The translations under genes were made by a program, and so were the position numbers. Source: Treponema bryantii (lineage in GTDB: Bacteria > Spirochaetota > Spirochaetia > Treponematales > Treponemataceae). Taken from it: a DNA stretch of 64,000 bases. How positions within the stretch are numbered: position 1 is the stretch's first letter; every line of letters begins with the position of its first letter. The stretch covers positions 1,488,001 through 1,552,000 of the forward strand of contig NZ_AP025286.1 in the NCBI RefSeq assembly GCF_036492245.1, in the 5' to 3' direction. Positions 27,683-37,200 of the stretch are shown piece by piece. A model generated the notes under the pieces. That model did no database searches. It was not told the origin of the DNA and was given only the letters and a program-made list of their open reading frames with translations.

Positions 27683-28090
27683 ATGAAAAAGATTTTATTA
27701 TTTTGTCTGACAATTTTTATTTCATCACTATTATTTGCACAAGAAGTAATTGATCTCGGCGGTATTGAATCAATAAAGATTGAATCAGTAAAAAAAGATG
27801 AACAATTTATTTCAGCAAAAATAGGTACAAAAGAAGGATTTCAGCTTATTTTATCTGCAAAAAAGACAAATGGTGAGGAAAGAATATTAGCTAAGATTGC
27901 TCATTTTTCTGCTTATGAAAAATTATGTGAAGATGGAAAATATTATTTTTCCATAGATAATCATTTTTTAAGAAAACAGAAACCAAATTTAACTGCAGAA
28001 TTATTTGTTCTTGATATTAAAAAAGGAACTATAAATAAAGTTTTAGATTCACTTGCTTTTACTGTTTCAAACGGTGTACAGATTATATAG
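27683..28090 (+). CDS. Small exported protein, unknown
   Basis: A clear RBS (GAGGA) precedes a 135-residue protein with a Sec signal (LLFCLTIFISSLLFA, cleavage before QEV). The mature part is about 115 residues with alternating beta strands (IESIKIESVKKDEQFISAKIG) and no cysteine pair. No family is recognised. It sits in the run of small exported proteins behind the RHS island and may be a spare immunity gene or a periplasmic accessory protein. The two genes that follow have similar composition and short gaps. Confidence 0.6.
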   Translation: MKKILLFCLTIFISSLLFAQEVIDLGGIESIKIESVKKDEQFISAKIGTKEGFQLILSAKKTNGEERILAKIAHFSAYEKLCEDGKYYFSIDNHFLRKQKPNLTAELFVLDIKKGTINKVLDSLAFTVSNGVQII

Positions 28091-28146
28091 TTTATAATAT
28101 TTCAAATAAAAATAAATAATAAAGATTAATATTAAGGTATAATAAA

Positions 28147-28890
28147 ATGAAAAGAATAATGACATTTTATATATTATGTTTTTTTTGTATTAAAAATATA
28201 TTTTCTGAAAGTTTTATAAAAATTCCAAAAGCAAATAAAGTTAGCATAAAAACTATTAATACAGTTGAAAATAATGATAAAAATACGAGTAATTATAATG
28301 CAAAAGATTATCCAAGAATTTCAAAAAATAAAAAAATTTTAATTAATTGTATAAATTTTTATGATCAAAATGAACAATTGTTGGTTTCATGCGATAAAAT
28401 AGAATTAAATAACATTCAACAAAATATTAATTCAAATGTATTTTTATGTTTACAATATGATAACATATTAAAAACCGAAAAGGAAAATCACTTATATCTA
28501 TTTGATTTTATAAAGGGAATAAAACAACTAATAGACGTAAATGTAAATAAATATTTATTATCAAATGATGGAAAAAAGATATATTATATTACTAATTTTA
28601 ACTATAAAGAAAGTTCTAATTTGAATTTTATAATAATTGAAGATAAACAAAAAAGAACTCAAACTATAAATTATAAAAAATTTACTAATGAAATTTGTGA
28701 TGGTGTAATGATAAAAACAGAAAAAGATATAGTATCTTTATATTTTTATCAGGATGCATGTCTTATTTTAAAACTGTATATTAATTCATATTGTAAAGTT
28801 ATAAATTATAAACTACCAGAATATGATGAAAAGATTGGTTCTAGTTATATTATAAATCCAGACGGTAGTATAGAATATTTGAACAATTAA
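28147..28890 (+). CDS. Exported protein, unknown (possible immunity gene)
   Basis: The 247-residue product begins with a signal peptide (MTFYILCFFCIKNIFS) and has an Asn/Lys/Ile-rich body with repeated beta-strand stretches (HLYLFDFIKGIKQLIDVN, KKIYYITNFNYKESSNLNF) that suggest a partial propeller-like fold. The RBS is weak (AAGGTATAATAAAATG). No homologue comes to mind. The very AT-rich DNA matches the toxin tips and their immunity candidates, not the T2SS genes. Confidence 0.55.
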   Translation: MKRIMTFYILCFFCIKNIFSESFIKIPKANKVSIKTINTVENNDKNTSNYNAKDYPRISKNKKILINCINFYDQNEQLLVSCDKIELNNIQQNINSNVFLCLQYDNILKTEKENHLYLFDFIKGIKQLIDVNVNKYLLSNDGKKIYYITNFNYKESSNLNFIIIEDKQKRTQTINYKKFTNEICDGVMIKTEKDIVSLYFYQDACLILKLYINSYCKVINYKLPEYDEKIGSSYIINPDGSIEYLNN

Positions 28891-28989
28891 TGTTTTATAG
28901 AGAAGTTCTATTTATATTTACTTCAAAAAAAATATATAAAGTAGAGTTAAATTCTGTACAAAATCAATTATCAAAAGGAAAATAAAATA

Positions 28990-29298
28990 ATGAAAAAATT
29001 AATCACAGCTTGTTTTCCAGTAATAATTTTAGTGCTTATAATTTATTCAATTATTGAATTTAAAAATAATATTTTTTCTTTAAAGTTTTTTAAGCAATTG
29101 AATAGTATTATTTTATGTATATCAATTCTTTTGTTTTGGAATAATTATAAGTTTTTAGGAATTGCTTTATATAATCTTTGTTTTATTGTTTTAATTATTT
29201 TAACATATCTTTCTGGAATCTATTTAAGAAATTCCATTGTAATATTAATTTATTTTATTTTTGATATTTATCAAATATCATATTATAAAAAATTATAA
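28990..29298 (+). CDS. Small integral membrane protein, unknown
   Basis: This 102-residue protein has three or four hydrophobic helices (CFPVIILVLIIYSII, INSIILCISILLFW, ALYNLCFIVLIILTYL, IVILIYFIFDIY), leaving almost no soluble part. RBS is AAAAGGAAAA. It is the last plus-strand gene before the converging gspF. A remnant of what seems to be a paralogous C-terminus lies at 27609. Membrane immunity proteins of this size exist for envelope-acting toxins, but the role here is unknown. Confidence 0.55.
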   Translation: MKKLITACFPVIILVLIIYSIIEFKNNIFSLKFFKQLNSIILCISILLFWNNYKFLGIALYNLCFIVLIILTYLSGIYLRNSIVILIYFIFDIYQISYYKKL

Positions 29299-29334
29299 TT
29301 TTTTATGTGAATTAATTTAATTGAAATCATATTT

Positions 29335-30531
29335 CTATAAAATTGCCCCATAGAGCGAGAATACCGGCACAATTACATTAATAATAAGAATAATCAGGAA
29401 AAGTCCAATTAATATAATAAGTGCCGGTTCAATTAATGCCATGAACTTTGTTGTGTATAAGTCTATTTCATTTTGGAAATAGTTTCGTAGCTGTGAAAAA
29501 ACGTGTTCAGGTTTACCGGATTTTTCTCCAACCATCATCCATTTAATCATATAATCTGGAAATATTTTTTCATGAATTGCAAAAGCTTCTGAAAGAGATT
29601 CTCCTCTTGTGATTCTGTTTTTTACATCCTCAAGCGCTTCTTTATAAGCGCTGTTTGTCAAAACAAATTCAGATTCCTGAATAGAATCTTCAATTGTTAT
29701 TCCTCCGGAAATTAAGGTTTCCATTGCAAATGAAAAGTGCAGTGTTTCAAGATATGTCAGAAATTTTCCAAATAGAGGAATATGTAAAATAAAGGAGTCT
29801 AAAAAGAGTTTGAGTCCTTTGTTCGTTTTTGCAACAATTTTTAAGGTGATGATTGATAAAACAATAATCAGAATAATAATAAAAAATACGATGAATCCTG
29901 TTTCCATTCTGGAAATATTCTTTTCAAGAAGAGAAGCAGCTTCTCCACCAAATTCAATAAACATCATTTTTAATTTTGGAAAAACAAAAAAGATCATTGC
30001 AATGAAAACTAAAAATGCTGTTATAAGTACAATTAACGGATAGAGCATAGCTCCCATTAATTTATCTTTTAATTTTTTTTGTGTTTCAAGATATAAGCGA
30101 AGACGAGGGAAAATCTTTTCTACAGAACCAACTTTATCACCAACAGAAATAATACCGCGGTAAACAGAAGGAAAAATTGTATCCATCTGGTTTACAGCAT
30201 TTGCAAAGGAAGTTCCTTTTTGAATCTGCTGGTATAATATGTTAGATATATTGTCATTCTTCTTATTTATTAATGAACTAATTTCGAGTGCATCTTTAAT
30301 AGAAAGTCCGGAGTTTATAAGCTGCTCCATAATTTGAGTAAACTCTAAGACCTTTTTTTCATTTTTCTTAATTCTGGATTTTGAAGATTTTTTATTAATT
30401 GGAACTATTTCAAGAGGAATAAAAGAAGAATTTAAAAAAGAGTTTGAAACGTCTTCTGTGGAAACGCCTTCTTTTATTATTGTTGAGATCTTACCTGATT
30501 TATCTGAAACAATACACTTATAGCTGTTAAT
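29335..30531 (-). CDS. gspF: Type II secretion platform protein GspF, probable ATT start
   Basis: GspF is the polytopic inner-membrane platform protein that couples GspE to pseudopilus growth. The first ATG (30330) would give only 331 residues and remove the N-terminal region. The frame is open for 67 further codons up to a TAA at 30532-30534, and these encode the expected GspF start (INSYKCIVSDKSGKIS, compare FxYxAxDxxG), then an L-F-T-Q-like helix. The first codon after the stop is ATT at 30531, placed 6 nt behind a perfect AGGAGG. With it the protein has 398 residues, normal for GspF, with the duplicated T2SSF domain (GTSFANAVNQM and GESLSEAFAIHE repeats) and three membrane segments. A missed ATG through a sequence error cannot be excluded. 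It is the last gene of the gspD-E-F operon. Confidence 0.88.
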   Translation of the reverse strand: MNSYKCIVSDKSGKISTIIKEGVSTEDVSNSFLNSSFIPLEIVPINKKSSKSRIKKNEKKVLEFTQIMEQLINSGLSIKDALEISSLINKKNDNISNILYQQIQKGTSFANAVNQMDTIFPSVYRGIISVGDKVGSVEKIFPRLRLYLETQKKLKDKLMGAMLYPLIVLITAFLVFIAMIFFVFPKLKMMFIEFGGEAASLLEKNISRMETGFIVFFIIILIIVLSIITLKIVAKTNKGLKLFLDSFILHIPLFGKFLTYLETLHFSFAMETLISGGITIEDSIQESEFVLTNSAYKEALEDVKNRITRGESLSEAFAIHEKIFPDYMIKWMMVGEKSGKPEHVFSQLRNYFQNEIDLYTTKFMALIEPALIILIGLFLIILIINVIVPVFSLYGAIL

Positions 30532-30537
30532 TTAGGT

Positions 30538-30543
30538 CCTCCT
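30538..30543 (-). promoter_or_regulatory. Shine-Dalgarno AGGAGG deciding the gspF start
   Basis: A perfect AGGAGG overlaps the gspE stop codon (TAG, 30544-30542) and stands 6 nt before ATT (30531), while the ATG at 30330 has no comparable site. It supports initiation at the non-standard ATT codon. Confidence 0.65.
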
Positions 30544-31921
30544 AAAGCATAACTTCACGTTCTGCTTCCTGGCGGGTTGTTAATCCCAATTCAATCTTTT
30601 CTTCTGCATCTTCTTTTAAGAACTGCATCTTATTTTTATGAAGATATTTTATTATTTCATTTTGATTGGCACCATGCTCAATAATTTCTTCCAGTCCGGA
30701 ATCCATTTTTAAGGTTTCGGAAATAACAGTTCGTCCAGAGAATACTTTTTTATTTGGAGCAAGTTTTCGAACAAGACGTTGAGCAATAGCACCTTTTAAA
30801 ACAGCTGCAATCAGATATGGTTCAATTCCCATATTAATGAGTCGGGGAATTACTGATGCGGCGTCATTTGTATGTAAAGTTGAAAGAACAAGGTGTCCTG
30901 TCAAAGCCGCTCGGACAGATAATTCTGCAGTCGCTTTATCACGAATTTCTCCGACCATAATAATGTTAGGGTCCTGACGTAAAACTCTTCGCAAAATTGA
31001 ATCAAAGCCGAGATTTATCTGTTCATTTATCTGAATCTGATTTACACCATCTACAATAAATTCAACCGGATCTTCAATTGAAACAATTTTGATTTCATCA
31101 GATACCAGTTCTTTCATCATTGCATTTAAGGTTGTTGTCTTTCCACTTCCTGTCGGTCCTGTTACAAGAATAAGCCCGTGTGGAATCTTCATCATTTCGC
31201 GTATTGTTGAAAGCTGATTAGGATTAAAGCCTAAAAGATCAAGATTGTCAGGAGCAGTGTTAGTTCCCAAAATACGCATTACAATAGATTCTCCACCGGT
31301 AACAGGAATAATTGAAACACGGAAATCTATATTTTCACCATTTATCGAAACTGTAATACGTCCATCTTGTGGCTGGCGTTTTTCAAGAATGTTAAGATTT
31401 GCCATGATTTTAATACGTGAAGAAACGGCGGCAAATCTTTCGTTTTCTATTGTTTTTACAGTCTGAAGTACACCATCAATTCTGTAGCGGACTTTTGCAA
31501 CTTTTACTCCAGCTTCAATATGAATGTCGGAAGCCTTCATTCTGATTGCATCAATACAAATGCTGTTAACAAGATTTACTGTTGGAGCATCATTAGCCAT
31601 CTTATCCAGTAAAGTTGTTTCATCAGCTTGATTATTTAGATTTGATTCAGGGAGATTATTTGCTTCTCCCATTTTATTTCCAATCCAGGAAGAAAGTTCT
31701 ACAGAATCAATATAAACAAAATTTATATTTCCGGAATGATAGCCTCTGATTGTGGAAATCGTATTTTCACTTGTTTTGTCTGTTATACCTACAGTTATAT
31801 CATCATCTGAAACTTCAAGAACAATAGCATGATTACGCTCAATAAATTCCATTGAGTACTGTTCATTATCAACAGGTATATTAGAAAATGATTTAATGCT
31901 GATTATATCATTGGCGTGCAT
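30542..31921 (-). CDS. gspE: Type II secretion ATPase GspE
   Basis: This hexameric cytoplasmic ATPase powers pseudopilus assembly. Visible are Walker A GPTGSGKT (255-262), the Asp box (IVSIEDPVE, 279-287), Walker B NIIMVGEIRD (319-328) and the His box (GHLVLSTLHTND, 342-353). The N1-type domain is shortened, giving 459 residues against about 500. After QRLVRKLAPNKK the usual zinc tetracysteine loop (CxxC...CxxC) is missing and the chain goes straight to the SGRTVISETL strand, as in some PilB-like ATPases. The gene overlaps the gspD 3' end by 14 nt, so the two are translationally coupled. Confidence 0.95.
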   Translation of the reverse strand: MHANDIISIKSFSNIPVDNEQYSMEFIERNHAIVLEVSDDDITVGITDKTSENTISTIRGYHSGNINFVYIDSVELSSWIGNKMGEANNLPESNLNNQADETTLLDKMANDAPTVNLVNSICIDAIRMKASDIHIEAGVKVAKVRYRIDGVLQTVKTIENERFAAVSSRIKIMANLNILEKRQPQDGRITVSINGENIDFRVSIIPVTGGESIVMRILGTNTAPDNLDLLGFNPNQLSTIREMMKIPHGLILVTGPTGSGKTTTLNAMMKELVSDEIKIVSIEDPVEFIVDGVNQIQINEQINLGFDSILRRVLRQDPNIIMVGEIRDKATAELSVRAALTGHLVLSTLHTNDAASVIPRLINMGIEPYLIAAVLKGAIAQRLVRKLAPNKKVFSGRTVISETLKMDSGLEEIIEHGANQNEIIKYLHKNKMQFLKEDAEEKIELGLTTRQEAEREVML

Positions 31922-34073
31922 ATTGCTGTCCTAAGAATTTCTGATAATATCGTTCGATGTTAAGTGAGTCATTATCAGAGTTTCCTGTATCCTGAATTAA
32001 ATGAGGTACTATATAAATAACAATTTCAGTCTTTTCTTTTGATTTAGAAGTATGCTTAAAAAGTCTTCCCAATACTGGAATCTTCCCAAGAACAGGAACA
32101 CGACTTTCTGTTTCAGAGATATCTTCCTTTATTAATCCACTGATTACAACCGGTTCACCAGACATTGTTCTAACCTGAGTTGTTACAACTCTTTCTGATG
32201 TTGAAGGAAGGGTAGTTGAAGTTGATGAGCCACTGTCACTATTTTGTTTAGATACAGTCGCATTTACAGACATGGTAATCATGTTGTCACCAGATACCCA
32301 GCCATTAAGTCCAACTATAAGACCAGAAGTAATCTGCTGAGTTGTGCTTGAGCGGGTAGTGGAAGTGCTGTCATAGTTGTATTCAATATAGCGGTACGTA
32401 TCAGTGTTTTGGAATTTTACTTCCTGACCTGAAAGGGCGGTAAGTGTTGTATCAGTGAATACATTTGCAGTATTGTCTGTAATTCGTGCATTGAGATTTG
32501 CAGCAAACTGATATCCGAATTTTGATATGATATCAAAGTTCAGGTTCATTATATTTGAAAGTTCACCATTAAAGATAAAACTTTCATTCCTGTTTTCATT
32601 ATCTGGATTAAATGTAAAAGTTGGTTTTATTGCAGTAGAAGTTCCGTCTGTGTATTGAATTACCAGAAGCTGATACTTAATTTGTGGCTGAGGTTTATCA
32701 ATTAAACTCAATTCGTGCTGCAATAATTCCTTGTTTTCTTCTGAACCTGTATAGAATAAAAGGTTTGGAAAACCAGAATCAATAATGTCTTCTTTATTGA
32801 TTGATGGCGGAATGTTTTTCAAAAGAGTTTCTGCCTGTATGTACTTCAGTTTAATTGGAGTTCCTGTTTTTTTCTTATCGATACTGGCAATAAAATCTGT
32901 CAAAATATTTAAAGTTTCCTCTGTACCAGAAGCAAGCAGCGAATTAGTCCCTGGAATTACAACAGGAGGCTGCTGAATCATTTTTGCTGGAATTAAAGAA
33001 ACTATTTCTTTTGCATTGATATATTTTAAATCAATCTTTTTATATTTCATTCCTCCCATTGGAGTATCAACCTTTTCGATGAAATTTCTTAAAGGTTCAA
33101 TTTCCTCTTTTGTTCCGGTGAGGAGTAATGCATTATTGTTTTTATCTACCTTCATTACAGAAGATGAAGCAAGTTCAGAAGGAATTAAAGGAGTGATATC
33201 CTGAGAAGAAATCCATCTTAAATTGATGATTTCTGTTGTTTTCAATTTACCTGAGATTCCCTTTTTCTGCAGATCAATGATATAAAAAATACCATTCTTT
33301 TCTATATAATCAGCATTTCCTTGTTCAAGAATCAAATGAAGCATAGAATGAAAATCTTTATCTGTAAAATATAGATTTTCAAGCTGTGTATCTGCCTGAA
33401 CAAAGAGAGAGTATTCAACCTGCTCAAGATTAAAAAGCTTAGTGAGAGTTTCAAGGAAACGGCCTTTATCAAGATTAAGGGTATATAATGAACCGTTTTT
33501 CTTTAAGGCTGTTCCATTGCTGCTTTTTGAGCCGCCCTGTTTTTCAACATTACGCTTAACATAATAATATGAATCAGCAGTTTCAACAGAATAATCAGGG
33601 TATTTTTTTATACAGATTTCAAGAATATCCTGAACTGGAAGATTATCAATATCAAGCGAAATTGAAGCCGAAGGAAGAGTGTCATAAAGAATTGTTTTTC
33701 CAATTTTGTCAGACAGTTTTCTCAATACAATTCCAATTTCAATATTGTCTGCTTTAAGTGAAGTAAGACCTGATTCTTTATTATGAGAAATCTTTATTTT
33801 TGAGACAGTTATATAATTGTCTTTCTTTTCAAAATAAAGTTTGTAAGTAGATAAAAAGCGTGTAAGAGCATCATCAAGTGAAGACTCTGAAAAATAAAAA
33901 GAAGCTTTTCCGGAAACAGTTTCATCTGGAATAATAGAAACGCCGCTGGATTCTGCAAGAACCAGAAGAATATCTGTTATATTCTGGTTATGAAACTCCA
34001 TGCTTTTAATGTTTTGAGAAAATAAAAATGAAAAAGAAAAAATTAATAAAAGTGATAATACAACTTTCTTCAT
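31908..34073 (-). CDS. gspD: Type II secretion secretin GspD
   Basis: The outer-membrane secretin forms the T2SS exit channel. A Sec signal (about 1-20, FSFLFSQN) is followed by the N0 domain (MEFHNQNITDILLVLAESSG, about 25-95), further secretin N-domains (TEIINLRWISSQDITPLI, MKYKKIDLKYINAKEIVSLI, GTPIKLKYIQAETLL) and the C-terminal secretin barrel, with the signature VRTMSGEPVVISGLI, VPVLGKIPVLGRLF and EIVIYIVPHLI. Length (721) is typical. A short Tyr/Gln-rich tail could contact a pilotin. It is the first gene of the minus-strand gspD-E-F operon; its RBS is weak. It is divergent from the gene at 34296. Confidence 0.95.
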   Translation of the reverse strand: MKKVVLSLLLIFSFSFLFSQNIKSMEFHNQNITDILLVLAESSGVSIIPDETVSGKASFYFSESSLDDALTRFLSTYKLYFEKKDNYITVSKIKISHNKESGLTSLKADNIEIGIVLRKLSDKIGKTILYDTLPSASISLDIDNLPVQDILEICIKKYPDYSVETADSYYYVKRNVEKQGGSKSSNGTALKKNGSLYTLNLDKGRFLETLTKLFNLEQVEYSLFVQADTQLENLYFTDKDFHSMLHLILEQGNADYIEKNGIFYIIDLQKKGISGKLKTTEIINLRWISSQDITPLIPSELASSSVMKVDKNNNALLLTGTKEEIEPLRNFIEKVDTPMGGMKYKKIDLKYINAKEIVSLIPAKMIQQPPVVIPGTNSLLASGTEETLNILTDFIASIDKKKTGTPIKLKYIQAETLLKNIPPSINKEDIIDSGFPNLLFYTGSEENKELLQHELSLIDKPQPQIKYQLLVIQYTDGTSTAIKPTFTFNPDNENRNESFIFNGELSNIMNLNFDIISKFGYQFAANLNARITDNTANVFTDTTLTALSGQEVKFQNTDTYRYIEYNYDSTSTTRSSTTQQITSGLIVGLNGWVSGDNMITMSVNATVSKQNSDSGSSTSTTLPSTSERVVTTQVRTMSGEPVVISGLIKEDISETESRVPVLGKIPVLGRLFKHTSKSKEKTEIVIYIVPHLIQDTGNSDNDSLNIERYYQKFLGQQYARQ

Positions 34074-34163
34074 ATATATACATTTTAGAATAGTACAATT
34101 AAAAAGTCAAATGACGAGGAAAGTAAGATGCATTTAATAATGGTAACATTGGTTATTTTTTTG

Positions 34164-34175
34164 TGACATTTGTCA
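34164..34175. promoter_or_regulatory. Palindrome TGACATTTGTCA in divergent promoter region
   Basis: A 5-bp perfect dyad with a 2-nt centre lies in the 222-nt gap between gspD (minus) and the RHS-operon gene (plus). It could be an operator for either direction. No other copy was noticed, so this is a weak call. Confidence 0.3.
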
Positions 34176-34225
34176 TAAAATTTTGTAATATTTTAAAATT
34201 CAAGTATAAAATAAAAAAAAATCTA

Positions 34226-34253
34226 TTGATAATAAAAAAAGTTATGCTATGAT
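34226..34253 (+). promoter_or_regulatory. Sigma-70-type promoter for the second RHS operon
   Basis: TTGATA (34226-34231) and TATGAT (34248-34253) are separated by 16 nt, with an extended -10 TGC directly before the -10 box. A start near 34260 would leave a leader of about 36 nt before the ATG at 34296, which has only a weak RBS. Confidence 0.55.
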
Positions 34254-34295
34254 AAATTAATTATAAAAAATTAATTAAAAAATGGATTTAAAAAC

Positions 34296-37200
34296 ATGAA
34301 AAAAATTATCTCTCTTTTATTTATTCATATTATCATTTTATCGTTTATTTATTCAGCAGAAGTTTTTTTTAGACAGGAAGGTGATTTAGAAGGACTCCCG
34401 AATTTATTCGAAAAGTTTCCGAATTTAGAAGAGCTCACATCTTCAATTGATAATCCTCATTATATTCTTGAACTTTCTTGTGAAAACGCAAAGTCTTGTT
34501 TTTATAAAGATGGACTTTACTATATAAAAAGTGGAGAAACTATTTTTGTAAATTATAAGCAGGCAGAATTATCAGAATTATATGGAGAAAGTTTAAGTTT
34601 GTATAACTCATCATATACTTATTTAAAAATACAAAGAGAATTTGATACAATGAGGTGTGGTGAAGAGATTTTTAATAATTCCTTTACGATTGATCAAGAT
34701 TATTCATATATAATTACTTTATGTTGTGGCTATATACAATATGGAACGTCAATTTTACCTAAAGAATTAATAAAAGTAAAAATTCAGGCAGATTCAACAC
34801 CTCCTTCACAGCCATTATTAAGGGAAACTGCTTCAGATTATTATGTAAGCAATTCTAACTTAATTATACGGCCCTATGGCAGTGAAGATGCAGATTCTGG
34901 TTTTGCATATTATGATTATGATTATTATGATTATAAGTTAGGGTATAAAAGTAAATCTATTCTACTTAATTGTAGATGGGATAATGACACTCTTTATATA
35001 CAGACGGATGAAAATCAAGATTATAAAGGTGTAATTGAACTCAAAGCTGTAGATAATGTGGGTAATTTTTCAACAACGCTTGTTCAAATATTAATTGATA
35101 AAACAGCTCCTGTAATTAGTGCCGACAAACCTGAAAATACATGGACTAACGAAGATATAACAGTAAATATAATAGATGCAACGTCTAGTGTATATGGTGA
35201 GTGCATAAATGAAAGTAGGAGACATAGTTATGAAAAAATATCCTTCGATAATAACCAGGCTGTTATAAACGAACCAGGTTGTTGGCATATATATGCTACA
35301 GATGGAGTTAAAAATAGTGCAGAAGCAATATTTTTAGTGGATAAAACTCTGCCATATATTATAATTGATGGAGTGGATGAAAGCCAATATTCCTATTACT
35401 TGGAAAGTTCCTATTGGAAGGACACATGGAACAGAGAGTTCTCTGCGCCAGGTCACTTTGGAGGACCCTCCCCTAAAACACATTGTTCAATTTGGGGAAT
35501 GGATGATGATTCTGGAATATCAAGTTTATCAATAACAAAGGATGGAATAACAACAGTACTTGATACAGTAGTAACTCAGACACAGGAAATTGATGGATAT
35601 TTTAATTATATTCTTCAATTTGATCCAAGAATCGAATATAAAATTGAAGAAAGTGGAGAATATATAATACGAGCAACAGATATAGCCGGTAATTCAAAAG
35701 AAATTACTCTTCGTATAGATGCTGTTCCTCCTGAAATACAATGGCCAGAAGAACCATTCACTAATTTTTCTTACATTGAAAAAGACGAAACAAAATATCT
35801 TGATTGTTTTTATGTAAATAGTGTAGTAAAAGATAATCTTTCTGGAGTTGACATTATTGATCTTGCGGTTATAGATCCTAATAACGCTATATTTGGAGGC
35901 AATTGGGAACGTTTAGACGAAAAAGTAAAGGTAAGAAATATATCGGGACTTATTCCTGTTTATTGGAAAAGAAGAGTGAACCAAGAACCTAATATAATAA
36001 GAAAGACTGATTATGAAATAAAATGTGTAACTGATGCTAAGGATAACGCGGGCAATCACTCCGAATCCATTCCACTATCACTTACCCTTCCTAGAATAAT
36101 TAACATTAAGCCTGTCGAAAAGGATGACAAACAACTTAATATCAGACGAAGTTATATAACAGAAGATGGGTATACTAAAGTTGGACTTATTATTAACAAT
36201 ATTAATTTTGATTTATATAAAGAAATTATATTAAAGCGTACTTTCCTTGGAGATCAAAAAGATGGAGAGTCTGAGAGAATTATTCTGACTTATGAAGATT
36301 ATAAAGCAAAATTCGCCAATAATGTTGATGAAAAAATAATAAAAGAAAAATGGGAAGCAGCAGAAAAAACAATTATTACGAAAAATGATGTTAGAGAAGT
36401 TGTTATTGATGGGCAGAGTTACTGGTACTATGAAGATAAAATAGAAACTTCAAGTGGTCTAGGTCATAGAGGAATTCGATATCAACCGGAATGGACTTGG
36501 AAAGCATTGGATATAACTGAAAGAGGAAACTATTCCGTAATAGATAAAACTGCTAATGCTCCAGGAAATGTAAAAATCAGGATACAGGGAACAAATGAAG
36601 ATGGCTCAGAAAAAAGATATATGGTTCTTGATTCAAATGGTAATAAAATTGAAAACGAATGTGATAAAGATTTTTTAGTTCCGGAAAGTGGTTTAATAGG
36701 TATTGCTTTTAAGATTGAAGATGATGATTTTGATGATTATAGTGTTCAAACTACTGAAGTTATAAAAGTTTCTTTCGATGGACAAGAATCTGAAATTACT
36801 GTGGCAAGTGAAAATCCTGTTTCTGAGGGATATATAGAGAAAATCTCTGTAAATAATAAAGTTAATCTCGAATCAAGATATACAAAAAATTCTGATTACT
36901 CAGATGGCTGGCATGAATTTGAAAATTCAGAAATAAAACTTTATTACAATAAACCATATAACATGAAAATTACAATGACAGAAGGGTGTAAAGGTAATAA
37001 TGGAGCCTTTAAGGATGTAACAGAAAGTGGTGTTATTAGTTTACAAGCAAGTGGTTCTGATTTTGGAGGATTTAAGCTTTTAGTAGGAAAAGAGGCTGGA
37101 TATAACATGGACGGAATTACAGCTCGTCCACATCAAGCAATAAAACTTGGAATAGAAGTAACTTCAAACGATGGAAATCCCTATGAAATAGAATGGGATT

